Assembly: GCA_947172415.1 (NCBI GenBank)
Contig: OX359201.1
Location: 6,560,501 to 6,624,500 of the forward strand
DNA length: 64,000 nucleotides
Source of the DNA: Chondrosia reniformis
Taxonomy: Eukaryota > Porifera > Demospongiae > Chondrillida > Chondrillidae
Reading direction: 5' to 3'
In this document: piece after piece, positions 20,182-30,693 of the stretch
Layout of the letters: each line of letters opens with the position of its first letter
Position numbering within the stretch: position 1 is the stretch's first letter
The notes under the pieces: generated by a model
What the model was told of the DNA's origin: nothing
What the model saw: only the letters and a program-made list of their open reading frames with translations
The model's database searches: none
Position numbers and translations under genes: made by a program

Positions 20182-22069
20182 GATCTTTTATAGATACTTT
20201 GGGCGGGATTGTCGGACCCTGTTGTAGTTTCGTTCTGAAGTGACGTCATTTTTGTCTTAGCCTTCGGAAGCCTCAAGCTAAAGGAGCAGTTTGTCAATTA
20301 GTCAGGAAAGCATGGACGTATATACGTATATGCATTTGATGAATAAAATGGCAGCCATTAAATGACGTTTTAGCCTACTGAGGTCTCAAGCTCAGGAATA
20401 TTTGTCAATCCAGTTAGTTATAAAGTAGAGCATGCACTCATGTATGTAAAATCTAAAAGTTTGATATTTGAATCAGTCTTGTACAATACATTTTATTCAT
20501 TGGACATTGCAAACTCAAATGAGCAAGATCTAATTATACTTGACTCCACATCTTCTGAATAAGGATTAATGGCCTCTTTATGCAAGTTATGTAATATTAA
20601 AATGGCAGCCATCAGGTAAAGTTTTTTGTAAATAGGAAACTTCATTAAAATTATTTCATTACATTCTACTTGTCTCATGCTCGCAACGTGTGTGACTTTT
20701 AGTGTACACTTATAGCAATCTTCAGAATGCCCATTACGTTGGATGGACAATGTTTGTTTGATCGTGAAGATGATGTGATATGTTATTATAGCTCTGCTAT
20801 AAGCTGAGTGAACATGTCAGTTTTTGTCATTTTGGAATATGGAATCTAATGTCTTAACTAAACATACAGTAACACTTTATGAAATTAATCTATATATGTA
20901 CTGTTGACATTTCATAAAGTACAAATATTGAGTAAGACTTTGTACTAATTGAACACATGGAATTTGGATCTATAGAACCTTTTCCAAATGTGCATATTGT
21001 GTGTATGACAATCTTAGCTGGCGGAATTTCCAAACTTAGATTACCTGCTAAGTTGATATTCCAACTGTTCAAAAAAGCCTTAAATTGTTAGTTGTTACTA
21101 TAGAAATGGTGTTGCTATGGTAATTTATATTTATGAAACTAAGTTAATTAAGACAGTGTTCTTAAATATTCAGGCTATAGAATCATTTGATTCCTTTTGG
21201 AGTGTCTATACCAGTTCATGCAGGGCAATAGCCCTGTTGATGCTATCCTAAGTTGTTTATAGAAAAAGTAGAGCTTTTTGTAATTAGAGAGTTTGCAATT
21301 GTTTCATCATAATTTCCTCTTACCTGATACATCAATGATATTTAATTGAAGTGATTTGCATGCCTGCATGATTTAAAAATGGTAAGATTATGTGAATCTT
21401 ATAAAATCTTGGCAGGTTTGAGTTTTTATATAACTCTTTCAAACCAATCTTAAAATAGTTCTATTTAAATTTGTTGTAGGTGAAGCATATGGAACCATTT
21501 TGTGTAAATAGTTAATGTAACTTCTGTGACTGTGTGTCTATTCATGTACAGACCATGGCAACTGACTTTATAGGAGGATATTCCTCTTCATGTTCATGTA
21601 CAGACCATGGCAACTGACTTTCCTCTTCATGTTCATGTGTATTGTTGTTGTCATTGCTAATTAAGCTAAGTTGTGTATAGTAAATGGGTTCATGTAGTCT
21701 GTTGTGTAATTCCTCTCAATGGCTGTCTACTTACAGCTCTAGAATAATGGATATTTTTTAAGATCACTTGCAAAACAATTTACTCAGTTATTGCCATGGT
21801 AACAGCCTATTACCAAATTCAATTTAGCTATAACTGTTACAATAGAGTGCTTGAAGGATTACCTAAAGGTGGATGATGAATTAAGTATTCTTCCATTATA
21901 CAAAATTCTGACACACAGTAGATTTGTACCTGGTATAGCTATGGCCAATTAATCAATTTTATACTTGATCTGAATTAATTCATTCAAGTCTTTCTCAAGT
22001 GAATTAATAAATGTTTGGCTTATGTTCATGCAGAGTATAAGTACATTTTGTTTTCTCTTTTCACAGCCC

Positions 22070-22200
22070 AGTTCATCTCCAAATAAAGAATTTCCATAGC
22101 AACCAGTTCCATGGCAACCAGTTCATCTCCAAATAAAGAATTTCCATAGCAACTAGTTCCATGGCAACCAGTTCATCTCTAACAAAACCAAAATTAAGAA
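22070..22200 (+). repeat. Tandem duplication with ATAGCAACC/ATGGCAACC motifs
   Basis: Two to three copies of a ~55-bp unit containing CAGTTCATCTCCAAATAAAG and TTCCATAGCAACCAGTTCC. Each copy holds two half X-box-like CCATRGCAAC motifs. Confidence 0.7.
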
Positions 22201-22348
22201 TTTCTATAGCAACCATGGCAGGAAGTCTAATTAAGGGTGCCATAACTCTAGTAAGTAAAGTTAATTAAATACATCTCATGTACACCTATAAAAATTATTT
22301 GAGCTCATGAGCATGTGCTTATGGGAAATTTAGTTCTTAGTGTTTGCC

Positions 22349-23213
22349 AGCCTATAGTACCAGTGCCTTCTTCTTTCTGCCTATAGTACCAGTGCCTTCT
22401 TCTTTCTGCCTATAGTACCAGTGCCTTCTTCTTTCTGCCTATAGTACCAGTGCCTTCTTCTTTCTGCCTATAGTACCAGTGCCTTCTTCTTTCTGCCTAT
22501 AGTACCAGTGCCTTCTTCTTTCTGCCTATAGTACCAGTGCCTTCTTCTTTCTGCCCATAGTACCAGTGCCTTCTTCTTTCTGCCTACAGTACCAGTGCCT
22601 TCTTCTTTCTGCCTATAGTACCAGTGCCTTCTTCTTTCTGCCTATAGTACCAGTGCCTTCTTCTTTCTGCCTATAGTACAGTGCCTTCTTCTTTCTGCCT
22701 ATAGTACAGTGCCTTCTTCTTTCTGCCTATAGTACCAGTGCCTTCTTTCTGCCTATAGTACCAGTGCCTTCTTCTTTCTGCCTATAGTACCAGTGCCTTC
22801 TTCTTTCTGCCTATAGTACCAGTGCCTTCTTCTTTCTGCCTATAGTACAGTGCCTTCTTCTTTCTGCCTATAGTACAGTGCCTTCTTCTTTCTGCCTATA
22901 GTACAGTGCCTTCTTCTTTCTGCCTATAGTACCAGTGCCTTCTTCTTTCTGCCTATAGTACCAGTGCCTTCTTCTTTCTGCCTATAGTACCAGTGCCTTC
23001 TTCTTTCTGCCTATAGTACAGTGCCTTCTTTCTGCCTATAGTACCAGTGCCTTCTTTCTGCCTATAGTACCAGTGCCTTCTTCTTTCTGCCTATAGTACC
23101 AGTGCCTTCTTCTTTCTGCCTATAGTACAGTGCCTTCTTCTTTCTGCCTATAGTACAGTGCCTTCTTCTTTCTGCCTATAGTACCAGTGCCTTCTTCTTT
23201 CTGCCCATAGTAC
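22349..23213 (+). repeat. 29-bp minisatellite upstream of EVI5
   Basis: About 30 head-to-tail copies of a 29-bp unit (GCCTATAGTACCAGTGCC plus TTCTTCTTTCT). Variant copies lack one C (CTATAGTACAGTGCC) or three bases of the pyrimidine part. Homogeneity is very high, pointing to recent expansion. It lies about 330 bp upstream of the EVI5 start codon. Confidence 0.97.
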
Positions 23214-23483
23214 AGTACTAGTGAGGGTATATCATATGTACTGGTGTTTTGTAGAAGAAAGCACTATTACGACAACTAATAAATCATTAATGTATATTAA
23301 GGAATCCTAATTATAAAGTTAGTCAACAAACATGTATACAATGGCTCTGTACAGTAAATATTTGGTACCTCCTTATAGTACATGCATATACATGACCATA
23401 CAAATTTATTACGAGTAACCCTCTACAAATGAAAAAAAGTTTTCTCAGCTATACCTATGAGTTTATACTCGCAGAACTATTTT

Positions 23484-23499
23484 TATCGATATATCGATA
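23484..23499. promoter_or_regulatory. TATCGATA palindrome upstream of EVI5
   Basis: TATCGATATATCGATA, two overlapping TATCGATA octamers, sits 46 bp before the EVI5 start codon. In Drosophila this octamer is the DRE promoter element; a role here is only inferred from position and sequence. Confidence 0.4.
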
Positions 23500-23544
23500 T
23501 ATTTTCCTATTGAATGTGCTATTCGGTACCAGCCCCCTTTAAAT

Positions 23545-26500
23545 ATGGAAGTCGGGTGGAGTGGTACTGCCGAAGCCATCGCCAATTTACCCGAGAAGTC
23601 AGGGGACGATCTTTTGAAGGCATTAGAAGAACAGAACAGGTTTGTTTTAAAGAATTTCGACTCTTCTCTTTACTGCACCTACATTCGACTGTAAATAAGA
23701 ATTATGGTTGAGATTATTCGGCTGGTCGTCGCCATTATTTTAATAATCAATAACACCCCCTTAATGTATCTTTTAATGGGGCTTCAAAAGGTGTAAATTT
23801 AGATTGAATGAAGACGATATCGTACTGTCGAGATTAAGAAATTATCACCTATATACCAGACTGGCTCTAAGTAGAATCGTTTAATACTAGTAGTTGAATA
23901 TTAGTTCTCTGATTAATAGGAGTCTTGAATCAGACACGAAAGCTTTGACCAAAATACCCGGAGAAGAAGAAAAGATTATAATGTCACTTAGATCTCTCCG
24001 AAGGATGGACTCGACGGAAGAGAGTTGGGAGAGCACGGAAAAGGACCTTTGGTGAGATTGTCGTGTAGCTATCTCAGACCCTTGTCACTGAGAATAGTCT
24101 GTTTGTAGGTGAAAGGCATTCACTGTAAGACCTTGGTCTGGTAGCCTGTATTTCAGGGGGAGAGTGTTTATATGTTATCAATTCTGGGGGTGCAGAATGG
24201 AATGCAAGCTATTATTCTCTATAACCAAATGATGTATGTAATATGCCATTGGAGCAATGTATAGATATCTATTCATATGGGAATGCCATATTAGGTCACA
24301 GCTGTGGTAGCTACTCTGTGTATAGATATTAATAGGTTTGTGAGATATGAGGATCTGCAAGTACTGCTGTAAGTGTTCCAAATGACTACACAATAGTTGA
24401 GTGTTGGAAAGTAAAAATAAAATGCTAAAGAGAGTAATAGTGACTGCCAAGTCAGAGGTTGATTGATTTGAACTGCTTAAATCAGAGATGTTATTCCTTT
24501 CCTGTACAAGCTTTGGTGTTAGGAAATGTATGTGTTCCTTTGGATTATATTAAGAAATACAATATTCTCCCTACAATATTATGTATGTAACATAGGGAGG
24601 TGTAATAGTCATCGGTAGAGACATATCTGTGACTGGTACATGGTTAAGGTCCAATGACTAGTTTTTAATGATCCTAATAATCAGTCTACGTATATACTGT
24701 GTGTGAAGCTGTTGATATTCTAGAATGATCTCCAAGGATATTCTATCTCTTATATTGGAAGTCTCCCCTCTCCAGCCCAGCCATAAGATGTCTTCCTTGT
24801 TTTCTCCTCCTCATAGTCATCAGTGGAGCCAGGTAGCAGTGGATTGGGACAACACTTTCAAGAAGAAGTTGAAACAGATTAAAGAGTTAGCATGGAAGGG
24901 TGTGCCGAATACAATGAGATCTCTTCTATGGCCAATGTTGGCAGGAATCGACATGGCCAACTGTCCTCTGAAGGAGAAGTACCCAAAACTACTTGGAGTA
25001 AGAAACTGGCAGTTTTGTATATCTGCGCACATAAATGGAAGTTATTGGTTGTAGTTAGATCTTATAGCAGTATGTTTTAGCTAATGGTTGCCTCACTTGA
25101 GGAGGTTAAGGAATTTATCCTCTTTGACTATTTTCCATCATAGCATAGTTCTCCTTTTGAAAAACAAATTCAACGTGACTTAACAAGAACATTTCCAGAA
25201 CATAACTTCTTCAGAAATGGTCCGGGACAGGAAGCACTTCAGAACTTACTGAAGGTGAGCTTGTGTGTCAGTTCAGAGAATTCTTAGAGATGTGGCAAGT
25301 GCAATTCTGTAGGCATACTCCATACATGATAAAGAGGTTGGGTACTGTCAGGGTAGTCCGTTTGTAGCTGGCATACTCTTGCTTCATGTGAGTTCACTGT
25401 CAGGAGTTGTGTCTGAGACACTTCTGTCAGCGCTCCACTCCTCTCTGTCCCCAGCTACCAGAAGAAGATTCATTTTGTGTGTTTTGTAAGCTGATGGAAG
25501 TGCACAAAATGAGGGAAGTCTACAAGCCAAATATGACTGAAGTTGGACTGTACTTTTATCAACTGGAGAAACTAATAGAAGTTAGTAAATATGTATGTAC
25601 ATATGTACACGTTGCTATGGTACCTGAAATGTACTGTGTACATATGTATGTAAATGTGTTCATCTCTGTCTCCTAGGATTTCCTTCCAGATCTCTACAAA
25701 CATTTCCTCTCTGTAGTAAGTCCATATCAACTTGTCTTACCTCCTTAAGGTTTGACACATAGCCTTCTCCTCCCCCCAGGGGTTTAGTTCTTCGATGTAT
25801 GCTGCATCCTGGTTTGTTACACTCTTCAGTTCAGTTCTATCGCTAAATGTAGTCTACAGAATCATGGATATATTTCTAATAGAGGTTTGTACCCTGTGTC
25901 ATCCTCCACCTTCTAGTACCTCATCCTCCATTTTAAAGTACCACTTCCTCCATTGTATAGCCCCTACCCTCCATTTTGTCACATATAGTCATATAGCCCT
26001 ATCCATTAGGGGATGTCTGTGGTGTTTCGAGTGGGTCTCGCCCTGCTCCAGACAAGCTCCAACGAGCTCATGGACAGAGATATTGAAGACATGTTGAGTG
26101 TGAGACTTTACTAACCGCATTGCAAGCTTCACCATTCACAGTCAAACTGTTGATCTTGTGTGAACACTTTGTATTCCTCCACATTCCAACTGCTACCATC
26201 ATTCCACTACTTTTGAAGATAATTGCTACTGTTGTTAAAAGAGTATTATAATATCCAAGCTGTTTATATGGCTCTGCTGTACTTGACAGCTGTTTCGATG
26301 GGAAAATAGTATTTACTACACATTGCTGTGCTTGTAATTCTTGTTCTACAGCACTTCCAAAAATGGAAGGAGGAGCACGAGCCAGATCCGGACTATCTGA
26401 TAAGAATGGCCTACAACATCAAATGGGAAAACTATTCCAAGAAAATGAAAAGGTAAAATAGACCTTTAACTGTTGCTATGGGAACTGATACATACATACG

Positions 26501-29268
26501 TACATGCATACCCTCTTGTACAGGTGGCAACAGGAGTACTCTCTAAGGAGAGAAAGGATACAACTGGAGAACCAGGAGTTACAGGTCCGTGTGCATGTCT
26601 GATGATTGCATTTCAAGTTGTTTCAGTAATAGTGACATTTAGCATGAGTACTTGTTTGCTTTGTGTAATGTTTTAGAGGCTAAGGAGTGACAATGCAAGT
26701 TTGAGAGCACGAAACACACAATTAGAAAAGGTACATACATACATGCATATATCCCAAATGTCTCAGAATCCTCTGTGTACATAGTAGGCAGATTATGTAT
26801 TGTGTAAGTACTCACAGGGCTGCATAGAGGGGGGCATTCGCTCCCCCCCAGACTTTTGGGAACTCTCTAAACTGCTTCGACACCCTCATACCATTCCCCC
26901 CCCTAAATTTTGAAATTCATTTTGCCCCCTCTGGCCCCAAGTTCTGCATACAGCCCTGACTCATGTTAATTGTATTCAATGTCTCACCATCTTTTTCTTA
27001 TTCTTATAATCACTTGTTCTTTCAGGAGTGTGAAGCATTAGCAAGCAAGCTAATACAGGTACATATGCACATTGACTCCTTATCATTCCAGACCTACCAG
27101 CAGGCATCTCTCTCCCTCCCTCCTCTCACGTACACCTTCCATCTCCCTCCCTCCTCTCACGTACACCTTCCATCTCCCTCCCTCCTCTCACACACACACC
27201 TTCCATCTTCCTCCTCTCCCTTACGTACACCTTCCATCTCCCTCCCTCCTCTCACATACACCTTCCATCTCCCTCCCTCCTCTCACGCACACCTTCCATT
27301 TCCCTCCCTCCTCTCACATACACCTTCCATTTCCCTCCCTCCTCTCACATACACCTTCCATCTCCCTCCCTCCTCTCACGCACACCTTCCATCTCCCTCC
27401 CTCCTCTCACACACACCTTCCATTTCCCTCCCTCCTCTCACGCACACCTTCCATTTCCCTCCCTCCTCTCACATACACCTTCCATTTCCCTCCCTCCTCT
27501 CACATACACCTTCCATCTCCCTCCCTCCTCTCACGCACACCTTCCATCTCCCTCCCTCCTCTCACATACACCTTCCATCTTCCTCCTCTCCCTTACGTAC
27601 ACCTTCCATCTCCCTCCCTCCTCTCACGCACACCTTCCATTTCCCTCCCTCCTCTCACATACACCTTCCATCTTCCTCCTCTCCCTTACGTACACCTTCC
27701 ATCTCCCTCCCTCCTCTCACGCACACCTTCCATTTCCCTCCCTCCTCTCACGCACACCTTCCATTTCCCTCCCTCCTCTCACATACACCTTCCATTTCCC
27801 TCCCTCCTCTCACATACACCTTCCATCTCCCTCCCTCCTCTCACGCACACCTTCCATCTCCCTCCCTCCTCTCACACACACCTTCCATTTCCCTCCCTCC
27901 TCTCACGTACACCTTCCATCTCCTCCTTCTCTCTCACACACACCTAGGGACAGCTAAGTCGTGCGGAGGAAGCTGACTACATGTATGCTCTGCAGAAGGA
28001 GGTACTCGTGTTGAGGAAGGCATCAAAGAAGCTGATTGACGGCAGATTTTCTAGAAGTGGCAGCTGCAGTAGTCAGCTATCAGAAAAGGTAACCACTCCT
28101 AACACAGAAACGAGTCCAATGACGAGCCAGTTAGCCAGCCCAAGAGGAATGGTGGCAGAAAATGGCGGATTAACTGACAAAGAAATTGATGTAGAAGTGG
28201 AGGTAAAATTAAAATAGTAAATGTTTTTTTTTTATAAATGAATTCATCTAGCATGTTGTGTATGATATTGAAATTGCATAGTGTCACAGTTTGTATGTGG
28301 GTATAACAGAATGCTGTTCTTCCTCCAGAGTCTGGTAAGGAAACTGGCTGAAAGCAACATCCTCTCTCCTTCAGATGGCATTACTAACCCAATGAAGGTC
28401 ACAGATTTGGAAAAAGAGCTCACTGCTCAGAAGATTGAGGCTGACGAGGCAGCGGATGAACTGGAGAGGAAGAGACAGGAACTACAGGAGGCTAACAGAA
28501 GAGAAGAAGACATTCTAAGAGAACTCTCCGAAGCCCACACAAAGATTAACACTCTTGAAGAACATGTGAGTATTAACTTAACACTGTGTATACATAAGTG
28601 ACAATAATTGAAATACTCAATGGTAATTCTTATTTCTTCCAACTGTAATGATTTTAGGTTTTATATGTGCGAGCCTTTGGGACTATACTGGCCAGAGGAT
28701 GGTAGCTAGGCAACCCCTGTCTTTCCAACTTGTCGCTAAGCATATAGACATTCATTTTATAACTATACATAAGTGACTTATGCGGTTTTGGTTCCACTTT
28801 TTAAATCATTTTTATACTCATTGCATCACTTTGGCAACAATTGCCCAATCAGTGTCTGGTACATAGTTTCACCAAATTGTATTTCCTTCCTTGTGCAGCC
28901 TATGTACTTTAATTTTACTATTCCTATGTCATAGCTTTGCATACTAATATTCTATACTGTATTCCTACTCGTTTCATCTGTAGCTATCCAAAGCTAAAGA
29001 TTTGCTGAAAGTTCTTTTAGACTCCAACACCAGTGGTGGTACCAGTAGTAGCACTCCTCCACAGCCTCATTCCCAGCCTCTCAAGCGCAGATCTCCTCAT
29101 GTCTCTGATCCACCCATTCAGAGCATTGCTAATCCTGCAGCTGCTGTCAGGTACCTCACTGAGGAGGACAGCAGTAGTGATGATAACGAGCAGGAACATC
29201 CTCCTTGCCAGTCCAACAAACAGACCAGTAAATATAGACCCAAACACAGACCTTCTTCATTATTGTAA
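23545..29268 (+). CDS. EVI5: EVI5-type TBC RabGAP
   Basis: Sixteen exons, 659 residues: 23545-23639, 23920-24051, 24817-24997, 25144-25254, 25313-25387, 25455-25580, 25677-25715, 25780-25884, 26010-26099, 26352-26452, 26524-26584, 26677-26730, 27026-27058, 27948-28202, 28329-28565 and 28984-29268. The N-terminus has the EVI5 hallmark LEEQNR…DTKAL. The TBC domain (about 90-300) has both catalytic fingers, IQRDLTR (Arg 151) and YCQG (Gln 186), then [15 protein letters not shown] long coiled coil (about 320-590) and an acidic serine tail follow. EVI5 proteins accelerate GTP hydrolysis by Rab11/Rab35-class GTPases in recycling endosomes and cytokinesis. The exon 2/3 join (AG at 24815) gives DLCHQWSQ and is plausible. 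The gene is shorter than human EVI5 (about 810), mainly in the coiled coil. AATAAA lies near 29390. Confidence 0.92.
26815..26958. mobile_element. Short inverted-repeat element in EVI5 intron 12
   Basis: A 144-bp element begins CAGGGCTGCATAGAG and ends so that its reverse complement begins CAGGGCTGTATGCAG. It is flanked on both sides by the direct repeat ACTCA (26810-26814 and 26959-26963). The inside is rich in C/G runs. It looks like a non-autonomous DNA transposon. The CAGGG end is hAT-like, but a 5-bp rather than 8-bp duplication makes the superfamily uncertain. Confidence 0.6.
27104..27944 (+). repeat. 31-bp pyrimidine-rich minisatellite in EVI5 intron 13
   Basis: About 27 copies of a 31-bp unit (CTTCCATCTCCCTCCC plus TCCTCTCACGTACAC), with variants at the CGTA/CATA/CGCA position and a few 30-bp copies ending CCTTACGTACAC. 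It fills the intron between exons ending at 27058 and starting at 27948. It gives long spurious proline/serine/histidine frames in two phases. Confidence 0.96.
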
Positions 29269-29572
29269 TACTGAGTCAGCAACTTCAAAAAGAAGAATTC
29301 ACTTGTCCAATCATCAGAGTACCTTTGTAAAATTTTTATTTTGATTTGTAAATTAATACTTCATGAATATTATATTAAAAATAAAATTGGTTTTCAAATA
29401 TATATTTATGTTTTCTTTGGAACAAAATAAATATTTTTGTCAAAATAACATGCATTATGTTAATGAATCTTTCTTGAAGATTTCTCTCTTGCGGCCAAAG
29501 TAATGGAATTTGGAACTGAGAAAGAGTATAAATATATATTTTATATATATATGCACAATGTAGATTGTCTAG
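29269..29572. other. Convergent 3' spacer, EVI5 and unidentified gene
   Basis: AT-rich 3' untranslated sequence shared by two genes transcribed towards each other. An AATAAA for the plus strand lies near 29390, and TTTATT motifs near 29335 could serve the minus strand, so the two 3' ends may overlap. No coding sequence seen. Confidence 0.5.
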
Positions 29573-30545
29573 CTATATTCTCTGACACAATATGCACTGA
29601 ATATGCATATTCTCACCAATGCCGACAGCTGGAAGCACCGAGGGTCTGTTTCCATATCTGGTTGGCTGAACTGGTATCTGCCCATAGAGGTTCAAATTGG
29701 GCCTCTGAAAGCTCTCCCTGTAACTGGAGCGTCCGTCTGCAGTGTAGCTGAAAGGCTCCACTCCAGCACCTTTATGAACAGGTATTGGGAGTGACAAGAA
29801 GAAGACATAGTATAAGTATTTCATGGCATTTGCAGAACTTACATTTCTCTGGGGAGATGTGCTGAGGATGCTTGCAAGAGAAGTTAACATCTCCTATAAA
29901 CCAAGAAAGTGAGAGGAAGATTAAATGCACTCGCAAGCGATTAACAATATACAAATGTTTAGTTAGTAAATGGTTCAGCTCTTGTGAGCAGCAGACAGTT
30001 CAGTCTAGATTCATTTACTCAAGTGATCAATCATTGCAGGAAGTCTGTTCTGGATGGCTGTCACATTTGGATTCCATATTCCATAAACCTGCAGACGATC
30101 GATGCATGTGTACATTAGATCATGTACATTAAATTATTGTTACTATACGAGTTATGCTACATACCCGGTTAAATCGGTTGTAAGGACATTGATAGACAAG
30201 GCCGTTGGGTTGAGGGTTGCTGCGTCGCGTGGGCGAGCAGACTAAATTCCGGAGGTTCGGCAGCTGGGAGCGGTGAGTGGTGAAGTCTAAGGAGGTTGTA
30301 GTGCGGCGGCGCAGATCTCTCATCGTTATCACAGGCTGCTTAACGGCATATATATTCTGGTGAATTGTGCTGGCTGGTCGCGATAGCTGCTGAAGAGGGG
30401 GCAGGACAGCCGGTGGGATGGGCTCCTGGGACGGGACCTGCAGTGATTTTTGAGAGAGAATCTTTCCCTGGCGCTTCTTGTAGGAGTTCATTAAAGCTGT
30501 TTTTCTCAAGTCTGATGGATGCATCACGTCTGTAATATTTGGCAT
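29573..30545 (-). CDS. Unidentified 232-residue protein
   Basis: Four exons: 30545-30165, 30088-30019, 29893-29843 and 29769-29573, all phase-consistent and ending in TAG. The product is basic and proline-rich with no signal peptide, membrane helix or coiled coil. Notable segments are MHPSDLRKTALMNSYKKRQG near the start, YQCPYNRFNR at the first junction, VYGIWNPNVTAIQNRLP, and a tyrosine/asparagine-rich tail with SYRESFQRPNLNLYG. I do not recognise the family. Repeated short proline/tyrosine motifs of this type occur in microtubule inner proteins of sperm tails, but that is only a suggestion. Its start lies 148 bp from the divergent VPS45 start. Confidence 0.6.
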
Positions 30546-30693
30546 TTGGTCTCTGCAACTTAAGTCTCAAACTGATCCATTGAAAATAATTAATTTTATT
30601 CATGAATTCCTGTTGGCTATTGGCTAATTGATTTTAAAGAAGGGACTTTCCCCTTTCAAATGCCCTTTTACCTCGAAGGGAAGAGGAAACAAA
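30546..30693. promoter_or_regulatory. Bidirectional promoter of VPS45 and the unidentified gene
   Basis: 148 bp between divergent start codons. It contains ATTGGCTAATTG near 30617-30628, a CCAAT-type box readable from both strands. No TATA box is evident. Confidence 0.45.

Larger units (their letters stand above)
18129..23544. other. Gene-poor, repeat-rich intergenic region
   Basis: About 5.4 kb between the RasGAP stop and the EVI5 start. It holds the RasGAP 3' end, a CT/CTGT microsatellite at about 18490-18532, a polypyrimidine block, a doubtful small minus-strand gene, several short direct duplications (a ~30-bp unit near 21540-21620 and a ~55-bp unit near 22070-22190) and a long 29-bp minisatellite. 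The rest is AT-rich, with no frame I can support on either strand. Confidence 0.6.

Noticed and set aside
22349-23213. CRISPR array
   Set aside because: Units are contiguous with no unique spacers and the DNA is animal; it is a minisatellite.
26963-27976. Long Pro/Ser/His frames as an extra EVI5 exon
   Set aside because: Pure translation of the 31-bp minisatellite; EVI5 coiled-coil exons at 27026-27058 and 27948-28202 join in phase without it.
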